NCBI GenBank assembly: GCA_963822485.1 | Contig: CAWGHW010000037.1 | Span: 372,001-436,000, forward strand | Length of the DNA stretch: 64,000 bases | Direction: 5' to 3' | From: DASUBV01 sp963822485 | Lineage (GTDB): Bacteria; Actinomycetota; Actinomycetes; Streptosporangiales; Streptosporangiaceae | In this document: piece after piece, positions 8,042 to 15,686 of the stretch | How the letters are laid out: each line of letters begins with the position of its first letter | How positions within the stretch are numbered: position 1 is the stretch's first letter | Notes under the pieces: generated by a model | Told to the model about the DNA's origin: nothing | Database searches by the model: none | What the model saw: only the letters and a program-made list of their open reading frames with translations | Translations under genes and position numbers: made by a program

Positions 8042-9313
8042 TCAGCCGGGCTCGGACTGGTCGTCGCCGACGATGATCCCGCCGCCCCGGCTCCAGGTCA
8101 GGTACCGCCAGGACAGGTTGATGAGGGTCACGATGCGGTTGCGGTTGCCCAGCAGCGTGATCAGGTGCAGGCCCAGCCAGGCCAGCCAGGCCAGGGTGCC
8201 CCGCAGCCGGATCCCGCTGGGCAGCTCGACCACCGCCGACCGGCTGCCGATGGTGGCCATGATGCCCTTGTCGTGATAGCTGAACGGCTCTACGGGCTGG
8301 CCGGCCAGCAGCCGCCGGATCTGCCGGGCCGCGTGCCGGCCCTCCTGGATCGCGGGCTGAGCCAGCTGGGCCACCGGGTCCTTGCTGGCGACCGAGATGT
8401 CGCCCGCGGCGAAGATCCGCTCCTGGCCCTCGATGCGCAGGCCGGGCCCGACGACCAGGCGGCCCGCGTGGCCGTGGGTCAGGCCCAGCCGGTCGATGGC
8501 GCCCGGCGCGGCCACCCCGGCGGCCCAGATCGTGACGTCGCTGGGCACCGAGGTGCCGTCGGCCAGGCTCACGCTGTCCGCGGTCACCTCGCTGATCGTG
8601 CTGCTCAGCCGGACGTCGACGCCCCGCTTGAGCAGCTGCTGCCGGGCGTACTCGCGCTGCCGCGGCCGGAACGCGGCCAGCAGCGACGGCGCCTGCTCGA
8701 TCAGCGTGACGTGCATGGACGAGCGGTCGATGGCCGGGAACGAGGCGGGCAGCGCGATGTTGCGCAGCTCGGCCAGCGTGCCGGCCAGCTCCACGCCGGT
8801 CGCGCCGCCGCCGGCGATGGTGATGTTCAGGTCGGCGCTGTTGCCGCCCCAGCTGCGCTGCTCCAGCTCGTCCAGCACCCGGTCGCGCACGGCGATCGCG
8901 TCGCGCCGGGTGTACATGCTCATGCTGTGCTTGTCGGCACCGGGGATGCCGAAGAAGTTCGCGCTCACCCCCGTGGCCAGGATCAGGTAGTCGTAGCCCA
9001 GCTCGGTGCCGTCGTCCAGCCGGACCTTCTGCCCGTCGGCGTCGACCTCGGCTAGCTCGCCCTTGTGGAACCGCGCGCCGGTCTTGCGGGTCACCGACCA
9101 CAGCGGGTAGGCGACGTCGGACGAGGTCAGGCCGGCCGTGGCCACCTGGTACAGCAGCGGCTGGAAGGTGCTGTAGACGTTGCGATCCACGAGCGTCACC
9201 GCCAGCGGGGCGCTGGCCAGCGTGTTCAGGGCGGACAGGCCGGCGAAGCCGCCGCCAATGATCACGACGCTCGACCCGGACTGAGCACCGGGCTTGCGCA
9301 GTCCTCGTCGCAC
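8042..9313 (-). CDS. ndh: Type II NADH dehydrogenase (NDH-2)
   Basis: Non-proton-pumping FAD enzyme that passes electrons from NADH to menaquinone at the membrane surface, about 423 residues. The FAD motif is VVIIGGGFAGLSALNTL at the N-terminus and the NADH motif is ITIAGGGATGVELAGTLAE near the middle. A second FAD contact is IFAAGDISV. The C-terminal segment with TLAWLAWLGLHLITLLGNRN is amphipathic and probably membrane-attached. The open frame extends to 9472, but a GTG at 9313 with AGGAGG at 9319-9324 is the better start. It is divergent from the SigB-like gene. Confidence 0.9.
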   Translation of the reverse strand: MRRGLRKPGAQSGSSVVIIGGGFAGLSALNTLASAPLAVTLVDRNVYSTFQPLLYQVATAGLTSSDVAYPLWSVTRKTGARFHKGELAEVDADGQKVRLDDGTELGYDYLILATGVSANFFGIPGADKHSMSMYTRRDAIAVRDRVLDELEQRSWGGNSADLNITIAGGGATGVELAGTLAELRNIALPASFPAIDRSSMHVTLIEQAPSLLAAFRPRQREYARQQLLKRGVDVRLSSTISEVTADSVSLADGTSVPSDVTIWAAGVAAPGAIDRLGLTHGHAGRLVVGPGLRIEGQERIFAAGDISVASKDPVAQLAQPAIQEGRHAARQIRRLLAGQPVEPFSYHDKGIMATIGSRSAVVELPSGIRLRGTLAWLAWLGLHLITLLGNRNRIVTLINLSWRYLTWSRGGGIIVGDDQSEPG

Positions 9314-9432
9314 GCGTGCCTCCTCGTCAGCGTCCGTTTTGCGCCCGCTGGTCGCGTACCCGGCAGGGCCGGGCTGACACCTCGGCGGCCCCGGCGATGT
9401 GCGGCCGGAGCGGCGGGAGCTTTCCGCCCGAT

Positions 9433-9456
9433 GTTTATTCTCCGTGACACGGGCAT
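9433..9456 (+). promoter_or_regulatory. SigB/SigF-type promoter upstream of the sigma-factor gene
   Basis: GTTT (9433-9436) and GGGCAT (9451-9456) are separated by 14 bases. This closely resembles the GTTT-N14-16-GGGTAT promoters used by actinobacterial SigB/SigF-type sigma factors. The gene downstream codes for exactly such a factor, so autoregulation is likely. A good Shine-Dalgarno (GGAGG, 9486-9490) follows. Confidence 0.6.
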
Positions 9457-9540
9457 GCCTCGGGCCGTCCACCCACCGGACGACGGAGGACCTCGTGACG
9501 ATGACACTGCCCCGGCCCGACCCGGCCGCCGACGCGGCCG

Positions 9541-10341
9541 ATGAGAGCGGCAGCCGCGGACCCGCACGACCTGAGCACGCAGCCGGACCAGGACCTGCTC
9601 CGGCTCATTCATGACCAGCGGGGCGACAGCCAGACCGCGGCCCGGGCCTGCGAGGTTCTCGTGGTCAGGTACGAGTCGCTGGTCCGATCCTGCGCCCGCA
9701 GGTACCAGGGCAGCCCGGAATCGGCTGACGAGCTCATGCAGGTGGGCTACGTCGGCCTGATGAAGGCGATCAACCGGTTCGACCCCGAGATGGGCACCAG
9801 CCTGGCCCCGTACGCGCTGGCCTGCGTGAGTGGCGAGATCAAGCGCCACTTCCGGGACCGGCGCTGGCAGGTCCGGGTCAAGCGCTCGTCCCAGGAGCTG
9901 GTGCTGGAGCTGCGCTCGGCCACGGCCGAGCTGACCCAGCAGTCCCAGCGCACCCCCACCGACGCCGAGCTGGCCAGCTTCCTGCGGGTCAGCCTGGAGG
10001 ACGTGCGCGCGGCGCGGCACGCGGACCTGGGCTTCTCGGCCTGGTCCATCGACGCGCCGGTGTCCGAGGAGCCGGAGGCGGCCAGCCTGGCCGAGCTGCT
10101 CGGCGAGGAGGACCCGCAGATGGAGCACGCGGTCGACATGGCCGCGCTCGAGGCGCACTGGAACGAGCTGCCCCGGCGCCAGCAGCAGATCCTGCTGCTG
10201 CGCTTCTACGGCAACATGACCCAGGCGGAGATCGGAGAGCAAATCGGGCTCTCGCAGATGCACGTCTCGCGGCTGATCACTCAGGCGCTGAGCTACCTGC
10301 GAACCCGGATGCTGGGCAGCGAGCAGCCCGAAGCCTCATGA
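9541..10341 (+). CDS. SigB/SigF-subfamily RNA polymerase sigma factor
   Basis: General-stress type sigma-70 factor, about 266 residues. Region 2 includes ADELMQVGYVGLMKAINRFD and ends in IKRHFRDRRWQVRVKRSSQE, a signature of this subfamily. Region 3 begins at AELTQQSQRTPTDAELA. Region 4 is LPRRQQQILLLRFYGNMTQAEI plus the helix-turn-helix IGLSQMHVSRLITQALSYLR. No anti-sigma or anti-anti-sigma gene is adjacent. The start is uncertain: the ATG at 9541 has no ribosome site, whereas GGAGG at 9486 serves GTG 9495/ATG 9501 in another frame. A one-base shift in the N-terminal 15 codons would reconcile them. It overlaps the next gene (ATGA). Confidence 0.88.
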   Translation: MRAAAADPHDLSTQPDQDLLRLIHDQRGDSQTAARACEVLVVRYESLVRSCARRYQGSPESADELMQVGYVGLMKAINRFDPEMGTSLAPYALACVSGEIKRHFRDRRWQVRVKRSSQELVLELRSATAELTQQSQRTPTDAELASFLRVSLEDVRAARHADLGFSAWSIDAPVSEEPEAASLAELLGEEDPQMEHAVDMAALEAHWNELPRRQQQILLLRFYGNMTQAEIGEQIGLSQMHVSRLITQALSYLRTRMLGSEQPEAS

Positions 10342-10694
10342 GGATCGTGGCGGGCCTGGCCGCGCTAGCCGCCGGGGCCATCCTCACCTTCGCGGTGAGC
10401 GCGCGGGTGCCGGGCATCAACCTCCGGCTGGCCGGGGTGATCATCATCCTGGCCGCGATCGCCGGGCTGATCGCGACGTCGCACGCCGCGCAGGCCTGGC
10501 TGCGCCGCGGTGACCCCCGGCGCGACCGGCCGGCGGTGCCGCCGGACGAGGACGAGTTCGGCGATCTGGGCTACCTGCTGCAGGACCCGGCCGTGCTGGC
10601 CGCCGAGGTGCTCAAGGGCGGCCCGTACGGGCTCGTTAACGGGCCCGGCGGGCCCGGCAACGGCCGGACGGATGGCGGCCGCCCCGGTGCCTAG
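10338..10694 (+). CDS. Small membrane protein, DUF6458-like
   Basis: A 118-residue protein with two N-terminal transmembrane helices, roughly residues 3-20 and 29-48 (INLRLAGVIIILAAIAGLI). A charged linker (RRGDPRRDRPAVPPDEDEF) and a Gly/Pro-rich C-terminus follow. The pattern of two short helices with VPGINLRLAGVIIILAA between them resembles small actinobacterial DUF6458-type proteins; function unknown. The ATG overlaps the sigma-factor stop in ATGA, so it is translated with it and probably belongs to the same stress response. It has no anti-sigma kinase motifs. Confidence 0.65.
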   Translation: MRIVAGLAALAAGAILTFAVSARVPGINLRLAGVIIILAAIAGLIATSHAAQAWLRRGDPRRDRPAVPPDEDEFGDLGYLLQDPAVLAAEVLKGGPYGLVNGPGGPGNGRTDGGRPGA

Positions 10695-10893
10695 GGCTAC
10701 GCGGGAAATGTCGGGACAAACGAGTCAGGTGGTTTAGCGCCGGTCGCGCGGGTAGCTGGCCTACTGCGCATCAGGCGAGATGCCACGGTGGAAGCTTCCG
10801 GGGCGGGCAGCCCTTGATTCCCCTCTCCCAGCCCGCCCCGGAACACCGCCCGCCCTCAGGGGTTTGCGGCGCAGGACTTTTGCGGCCGAGGGG
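10695..10893. other. Gene-free stretch before the structured leader
   Basis: About 200 bases without a credible gene. It contains no long inverted repeat that I can see. A terminator for the sigma-factor operon is expected here but was not recognised. Confidence 0.4.
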
Positions 10894-11104
10894 TTTGCGT
10901 GACGCCGACCTTGGATATACTCTCCGGTAACGGTGTCTACGACGCAGGCACACCCCCCACGCCGACACGGCGTGGCTGTGGAGGCTGCCTGCGCGGAAGT
11001 CGTAGCACCGAAATCTTCGGCTCCTTCTGATCGGTAGCACAGGCCCGTTCGCATCGGCCTGAACCCCTCCGTAGCCCGTTCGTGATCGTCGTGGCGATCC
11101 CGAA
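10894..11104 (+). ncRNA. Candidate promoter and structured 5' leader RNA of the glycosyltransferase gene
   Basis: A TATACT -10 (10916-10921) with TTTGCG/TTGCGT at 10894-10900 predicts transcription from about 10928. Nested perfect stems then follow. CTACGAC (10937-10943) pairs with GTCGTAG (10999-11005). GCAGGCA (10944-10950) pairs with TGCCTGC (10986-10992). CACGCCG (10958-10964) pairs with CGGCGTG (10968-10974). Further hairpins are CCGAA-atc-TTCGG (11008-11020) and GATCG...CGATC (11084-11099), the last ending just before the GGAGG at 11106. I do not match this to a known riboswitch class. It could be a cis-regulatory leader or a separate small RNA. Confidence 0.5.
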
Positions 11105-11116
11105 TGGAGGCAACCC

Positions 11117-12314
11117 GTGAGGATCGCCCTTGTGACCGGCTACGTGACTGCCGGATCCGCCACCCACGCCGACCCCCGCGGTCAGGCCGTCCGCGTGGCC
11201 ACGCTCGCCAGCACCCTGGCCAGCCTGGGCCACCAGGTCACGGTCTACGCCCGTAAGGACTCCCCCGCCCGGCCGGGCGCCGAGGACGCCGGCGGCGTCC
11301 GGTTCGAGTACCTGCCGGCAGGCCCGGCCGCGGCCCTGTCGCAGGAGCGGCTGCTGCCGCAGCTGGGCGCGTTCAGCAGCGAGCTGGCCCAGCGCTGGGC
11401 GCAGCGCCCGCCGGACGTCGTGCACGCCCACTTCTGGACCAGCGGCCTGGCCGCGCTGGGCGCCACCCGCGGCACCCGGGTGCCGGTGGTGCAGACCTTC
11501 CACACGCTCGGGACGCCGCGCAAGTCGGTCATGTCGGTCGACCAGGCCGTCCCGGCCAGCCAGACGGCCGAGCAGGCCGTGGTCCGCAGCCGGATGGAGC
11601 GGCTGGTGGGCAAGACGGTGCGCACCGTGCTGGCCGACTCGTCGGCCGAGCTGGACATGCTGACCGGGCTCGGCGTGCCGCGCACGGCGATCACGGTCGT
11701 CCCGCCCGGCGTGGACACCGCGGCGTTCGACCCGGCGGGCCCGGCGGCCCGGCGCGGCAAGCGGCCGCCGGCTGCTGGCCGCCGCCCCGGCCTCGGCCGA
11801 GCACGGGCTGGAGACGGTCATCCAGGCCCTGGCCGCCCTGCCGGGCGCCGAGCTGATGATCGCGGGCGGGCCGCCGCGGGCCGAGATCCGCACCGACCCG
11901 GTGCTCCAGGACCTGGCCCGGCTGGCCGATCGGGCCGGGGTCAGCGACCGGGTCATGTTCACGGGCAAGGTGACGCGGGCCCGCATCCCGGTGCTGCTGC
12001 GCTCGGCGGACCTGTTCGTGCACGTGGCCGGCGACGAGGCCACGGGGATCCTGCCGATCGAGGCGATGGCGTGCGGTACGGCGGTGGTCGCGGCGGCGGG
12101 CGGCGCGGACCAGGACGCGGTGGTGGACGGCGCGACCGGGGTCCTGGTTCAGCCGGGTGACGCTCAGGCGCTGGCGCGCCGGATCCGGCAGCTGCTGGCT
12201 AGCCCGATGCTGCTCGAGGGACTGGGCATCGCGGCGGCGGACCGGGCTCGGTCGCGGTACTCGTGGGATCGGATCGGCAAGGAGACGCTGGCTGCCTACG
12301 AGCGGGCCGCGTAG
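11117..12314 (+). CDS. GT4-family glycosyltransferase (frameshifted)
   Basis: GT-B fold glycosyltransferase of the GT4 group, about 398 residues after repair. The N-terminal acceptor half runs from MRIALVTGYVTAGSATHADP through VVHAHFWTSGLAAL and ITVVPPGVDTAAFDP. The donor-binding half has ELMIAGGPPRAEIR, RVMFTGKVTR and the E-x7-E-type block GILPIEAMACGTAVVAAAGG. The frame shifts by net +1 at about 11768 (ggccgccgg); dropping one c restores KRPRLLAAAP. It starts with GTG after GGAGG (11106-11110). Members include sucrose-phosphate-synthase-like and mannosyl enzymes; the substrate cannot be told. Confidence 0.82.
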
Positions 12315-12334
12315 CGGCTGAGGGTTAGCCGACC

Positions 12335-12394
12335 GGCACGACTGTGTCCCCGACGTCTTGGAAGGCCGAACGACGTCGGGGACACAGCCATGCC
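12335..12394. terminator. Long perfect inverted repeat between convergent genes
   Basis: CTGTGTCCCCGACGTC (12342-12357) and its exact complement GACGTCGGGGACACAG (12372-12387) form a 16-bp perfect stem with a 14-base loop, and GGCA/TGCC extends it. It lies between the glycosyltransferase and the LLM oxidoreductase gene, which converge, so a bidirectional terminator is the simplest reading. There is no T-run. The GTGTCC/GGACAC core resembles the 48-bp palindromes at 21069, 21285 and 29781. Confidence 0.65.
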
Positions 12395-12418
12395 GCCCGT
12401 CCCGCCGGGCGGGCCGGT

Positions 12419-13465
12419 TTAGGCGGCCAGGTCGCGGATTTGCTCGATGAGGGCTACGCGCTCGGCGTGGGTGTTGGCTAGCGGGGCGACGTTGAGGGTG
12501 GTGACGCCGGAGTCGCGGAGGGCGGCTACGCGGTCGGCGATGTAGGACCTGGGGCCGACGAGGTTTGTGCCCTGGAGCAGGGATTGCGGGACTAGGGCGG
12601 CGGCTTCTTGCTTGCGGCCGTCTAGGTAGGCGTCCTGGATCTGGGCCGCTTCTTGGGCGTAGCCGTAGCGGACGGCTAGGTCGTTGTAGAAGTTGCGGCC
12701 TCTCGCGCCCATGCCGCCGATGTAGAGGGCCAGGAGGGGGCGGCTCAGGTCTAGCCACGGGGCGGTTTCCTGGGGGTCGCCGATGGCTAGGCCGGCCTGG
12801 GCGATGATGTCGAGCTTGGGGAGGGCTGAGTCTCGCTTGGCGGTGCCTTCGGCTAGGGCGGTTCCCCAGACGTCGGCGGCCCGCTCGGGGAGGTAGAAGA
12901 TGGGCTCCCAGCCTTCGGCTAGCTCGGCGGCCATGGCGACGTTCTTGGGGCCCAGGGCGGCGACCACGATGGGGATGCGGTCGCGGACGGGGTGGTTGAT
13001 CAGCTTGAGGGGCTTGCCCAGGCCGGTGCCCTGGTCGGCGGGGAGCGGGATGGTGTAGTGGCGGCCGTGGTACTCGAGGCGCTCGCGGCGCCAGACCATG
13101 CGGCAGATCTCGATCAGCTCGCGGGTGCGGCCGACGGGGGCGTCGTAGGGCACGCCATGCCAGCCCTCGATGACCTGCGGGCCAGAGGCGCCCAGGCCGA
13201 GCACGAAGCGGCCGCCGGAGACGTAGTCCAGGCCGGCCGCGGTCATCGCGGTCAGGGCCGGGGTGCGGGAGTAGATCTGCAGGATGCCCGAGGCGAGCTG
13301 GACGCGCTCGGTCCGGGCGGCCAGGTAGCCCAGCTGGCTGACGGCGTCGAAGCTGTAGGCCTCGGGCACGAAGACGATGTCCAGCCCGGCCTTCTCGTAG
13401 TCAGCCAGCTCGGCGGCGGTCTCGGCGAAGCCGCCCGCGTAGTTGAGTGCCATGCCGATGCGCAT
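12419..13465 (-). CDS. LLM-class F420-dependent oxidoreductase
   Basis: Luciferase-like TIM-barrel flavin/F420 enzyme of 348 residues. Family blocks include MRIGMALNYAGGF, GLDIVFVPEAYSFDAVSQLGY, RVQLASGILQIYSRTPALTA and GRFVLGLGASGPQVIEGWHG. The start is the ATG at 13465, well supported by the family N-terminus; the open frame extends further without meaning. The substrate is unknown. Codon use changes sharply along the gene: eight CTA leucine codons occur in the last 168 codons and none in the first half. It converges on the glycosyltransferase across a strong inverted repeat. Confidence 0.88.
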   Translation of the reverse strand: MRIGMALNYAGGFAETAAELADYEKAGLDIVFVPEAYSFDAVSQLGYLAARTERVQLASGILQIYSRTPALTAMTAAGLDYVSGGRFVLGLGASGPQVIEGWHGVPYDAPVGRTRELIEICRMVWRRERLEYHGRHYTIPLPADQGTGLGKPLKLINHPVRDRIPIVVAALGPKNVAMAAELAEGWEPIFYLPERAADVWGTALAEGTAKRDSALPKLDIIAQAGLAIGDPQETAPWLDLSRPLLALYIGGMGARGRNFYNDLAVRYGYAQEAAQIQDAYLDGRKQEAAALVPQSLLQGTNLVGPRSYIADRVAALRDSGVTTLNVAPLANTHAERVALIEQIRDLAA

Positions 13466-13577
13466 GCGCCGCAGCCCTTTCCGCCCCGGACGGGTCCCGT
13501 CCGGCAGAGCCGGGTGACCCAGGGCCGCCTTGTTAGGGAGTAAGGGTTGAATCGTAACCGCGGGCCCGGCCGGGCTC

Positions 13578-14058
13578 CTAGGCCCGCTGGGCCAGCAGCG
13601 CGGCCACGGCCCGCAGGGCCAGCTCGTAGGACAGCAGGCCAAAGCCGGCCACGGTGCCGTCGGCGACGCCGGCGACCACGGAGTTGTGCCGGAACGGCTC
13701 CCTGGTCGCGGGGTTGGACAGGTGCACCTCGACGAGCGGCGCCGTGCGCATGGCCAGCGCGTCGCGGAGCGCGTAGGAGTAGTGCGTGAACGCGGCCGGG
13801 TTGAGCACGATCGGCAGCCGCTGGTCGGCGGCCTGGTGCACCCAGCCGATCAGCTCGGCCTCGTCGTCGGTCTGGCGGACATCCACGGTGAGCCCGAGCT
13901 GGCCGCCGATGCCGGAGCAGGCGGCCGCGACGTCATCCAGCGTGGCGGTGCCGTAGATCTCGGGCTCGCGGGAGCCGAGCCGGGACAGGTTCGGGCCGTT
14001 GAGAACGAGGACCCTCCGGGGGGCTCCGGGGGTCGTCCCCCCGGACTGGCACAGTCAC
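13578..14058 (-). CDS. aroQ: 3-dehydroquinate dehydratase, type II (probable frameshift near start)
   Basis: Third shikimate-pathway step, dehydroquinate to 3-dehydroshikimate. Family motifs are VLVLNGPNLSRLGSREPEIY with the catalytic Tyr, IVLNPAAFTHYS with the catalytic-site His, VEVHLSNPATREPFRHNS, and GFGLLSYELALRA. The motif frame has no start codon of its own. GTG at 14058, abutting the aroB stop, is one base out of phase; a net +1 shift within the C/G runs at about 14010-14045 joins them. It is the last gene of aroC-K-B-Q, which supports a functional gene with a sequence error. Confidence 0.85.
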
Positions 14059-15132
14059 TCAGGACACCTCCGCGTAGGCCTGTTCGAGCAGGTCCTCGGG
14101 CGGGTCGGCCAGGATGCCGGGCTGGGCCAGCCCGTCCAGCACCACGAACCGCAGCTTGGCCGCGCGGGCCTTCTTGTCCACGCTCATGGCCCGGCGCAGC
14201 TCCGGCCAGGCGCCCGCGCGGTAGCTGACCGGCAGGCCGACGGCGGCCAGGATCTCGCGGTGGCGGCGCGCGGTCGGCTCGTCGAGCCGGCCGGCGGCCC
14301 GGCCCACCTCGGCGGCGTAGGTCATGCCGATGGCGACGGCCTCGCCGTGCCGCAGGGTGAACTTCTCGGCCCGCTCGATGGCGTGCCCGAGGGTGTGGCC
14401 GTAGTTGAGGAACTCGCGCTGGCCCGCCTCGCGCAGGTCGGCGGAGACGACGGCCGCCTTCATGGCCACGGCGCGCTCGACCAGCTCGCGCTCGTGCGGC
14501 CCGCCCGGCCGCGCGGCGGCGGCGGGATCGGCCTCGACCAGGTCCAGGATCACCGGGTCGGCGATGAACCCGGCCTTGATCACCTCGGCCAGGCCGCTGA
14601 CGTACTCGGCGGGCGGCAGCGTGCTCAGGGTGGCCAGGTCGGCCAGCACGCCCGCGGGCGGGTGGAAGGCGCCGACCAGGTTCTTGCCCGCGGGGATGTT
14701 GACCGCGGTCTTGCCGCCGATGGCCGCGTCGGCCATGCCGAGCAGCGTCGTCGGGACCAGCACCACGCGCACGCCGCGCAGCCAGGTGGCGGCGGTGAAC
14801 CCGGCCAGGTCGGTCACCGCTCCCCCGCCGACGCCCACGATGACGTCGCGGCGGCCGATCTCGTGGGCGGCCAGCCGCGACCACAGCCCGGCGGCCACGC
14901 CGATCTCCTTGGCCGCCTCGCCGTCCGGGACGGCCTCGGCGTGCACGACGTAACCGGCCCGGTCCAGCGCCTGGCTGACCTTCGCGGCGACCTGGTCCTG
15001 GCCGCGGGCGTGGATCACGGCCACGGCGCGGGCCTCGGGCCCGACCAGCGCGGGCAGCTCGCCGAGCACGCCGCGGCCGACCACGACCTCGTGCGGGTGG
15101 TCGCCGCCGACCTTGATCCGGGTCCCCGTCAT
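14059..15132 (-). CDS. aroB: 3-dehydroquinate synthase
   Basis: Second shikimate-pathway enzyme, converting DAHP to 3-dehydroquinate with NAD and a divalent metal, 357 residues. The NAD-site block is VIVGVGGGAVTDLAGFTAATW, and PTTLLGMADAAIGGKTAVN and KNLVGAFHPP follow. Metal ligands are the Glu in GLAEVIKAGFI, the His in NYGHTLGHAIE and the His in LRHGEAVAIGM. Length is normal. It overlaps aroK by four bases (ATGA) and its stop touches the aroQ GTG, so the operon is tightly coupled. Confidence 0.96.
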   Translation of the reverse strand: MTGTRIKVGGDHPHEVVVGRGVLGELPALVGPEARAVAVIHARGQDQVAAKVSQALDRAGYVVHAEAVPDGEAAKEIGVAAGLWSRLAAHEIGRRDVIVGVGGGAVTDLAGFTAATWLRGVRVVLVPTTLLGMADAAIGGKTAVNIPAGKNLVGAFHPPAGVLADLATLSTLPPAEYVSGLAEVIKAGFIADPVILDLVEADPAAAARPGGPHERELVERAVAMKAAVVSADLREAGQREFLNYGHTLGHAIERAEKFTLRHGEAVAIGMTYAAEVGRAAGRLDEPTARRHREILAAVGLPVSYRAGAWPELRRAMSVDKKARAAKLRFVVLDGLAQPGILADPPEDLLEQAYAEVS

Positions 15133-15686
15133 GAGCTCGTCAGCAGCGCGGCGATCTCGTCGGCGATCTGCTCCGGCTCGCGGCCGTCGGTGGTCACGGT
15201 GATCCGGGCCAGCCCGGCGTAGACCGGCCGCCGCTGGTCCAGGAGCGTCTTGAGCTGGGCCCGGGGGTTGATGCCGATGAGGAGCGGACGCGGCTTGTCC
15301 AGCCCGACCCGCTTGACCAGCTCGGGGAAGCCGGTCTCCAGGTAGACGACGGGCCGCCCGGCCAGCATGGCCTGGGTCCGCTCGTCGAGCACGGCGCCGC
15401 CGCCGAGGCCCAGCACGCCGTCGTGGCCGCTGAGCGCGGCCACGACCGCCTCGTGCTCGAGCTTGCGGAACGTCGGCTCGCCGTCCTCGACGAAGATGTC
15501 GGCCACCGGCTTGCCGGCCACGGCCTCGACGCTCGCGTCGGTGTCCAGGTAGGCCACCCCCAGGCGCCCGGCCAGCAGCGCGCCCACGGTGGTCTTGCCC
15601 GCACCGGGCGGACCGATGAGGATGGCGGCCGGGCGGCCGGGCTGGTTTCCGGCCGGCTGGCGGCCGGGCGGCTGGTCGTCGGTCAC
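15129..15686 (-). CDS. aroK: Shikimate kinase
   Basis: Phosphorylates shikimate at the 3-hydroxyl using ATP. It has 185 residues with a 20-residue Pro/Gln-rich N-terminal extension. The P-loop is LIGPPGAGKTTVGALLA, and the shikimate-binding Asp follows in YLDTDASVE. The FRKLEHEAV block carries the substrate-contacting Arg, and VLGLGGGAVLDE is the Walker-B-like GGG motif. The lid Arg is in KPRPLL. It overlaps aroC and aroB by four bases each. Confidence 0.95.
   Translation of the reverse strand: MTDDQPPGRQPAGNQPGRPAAILIGPPGAGKTTVGALLAGRLGVAYLDTDASVEAVAGKPVADIFVEDGEPTFRKLEHEAVVAALSGHDGVLGLGGGAVLDERTQAMLAGRPVVYLETGFPELVKRVGLDKPRPLLIGINPRAQLKTLLDQRRPVYAGLARITVTTDGREPEQIADEIAALLTSS

Noticed and set aside
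8165..9055. Plus-strand open frame of 296 codons inside ndh
   Set aside because: Antisense of the NDH-2 gene, which has both dinucleotide-binding motifs.
10771..11040. Minus-strand open frame of 89 codons over the structured leader
   Set aside because: No ribosome site, basic low-complexity composition, and it overlaps nested stems and a promoter on the other strand.
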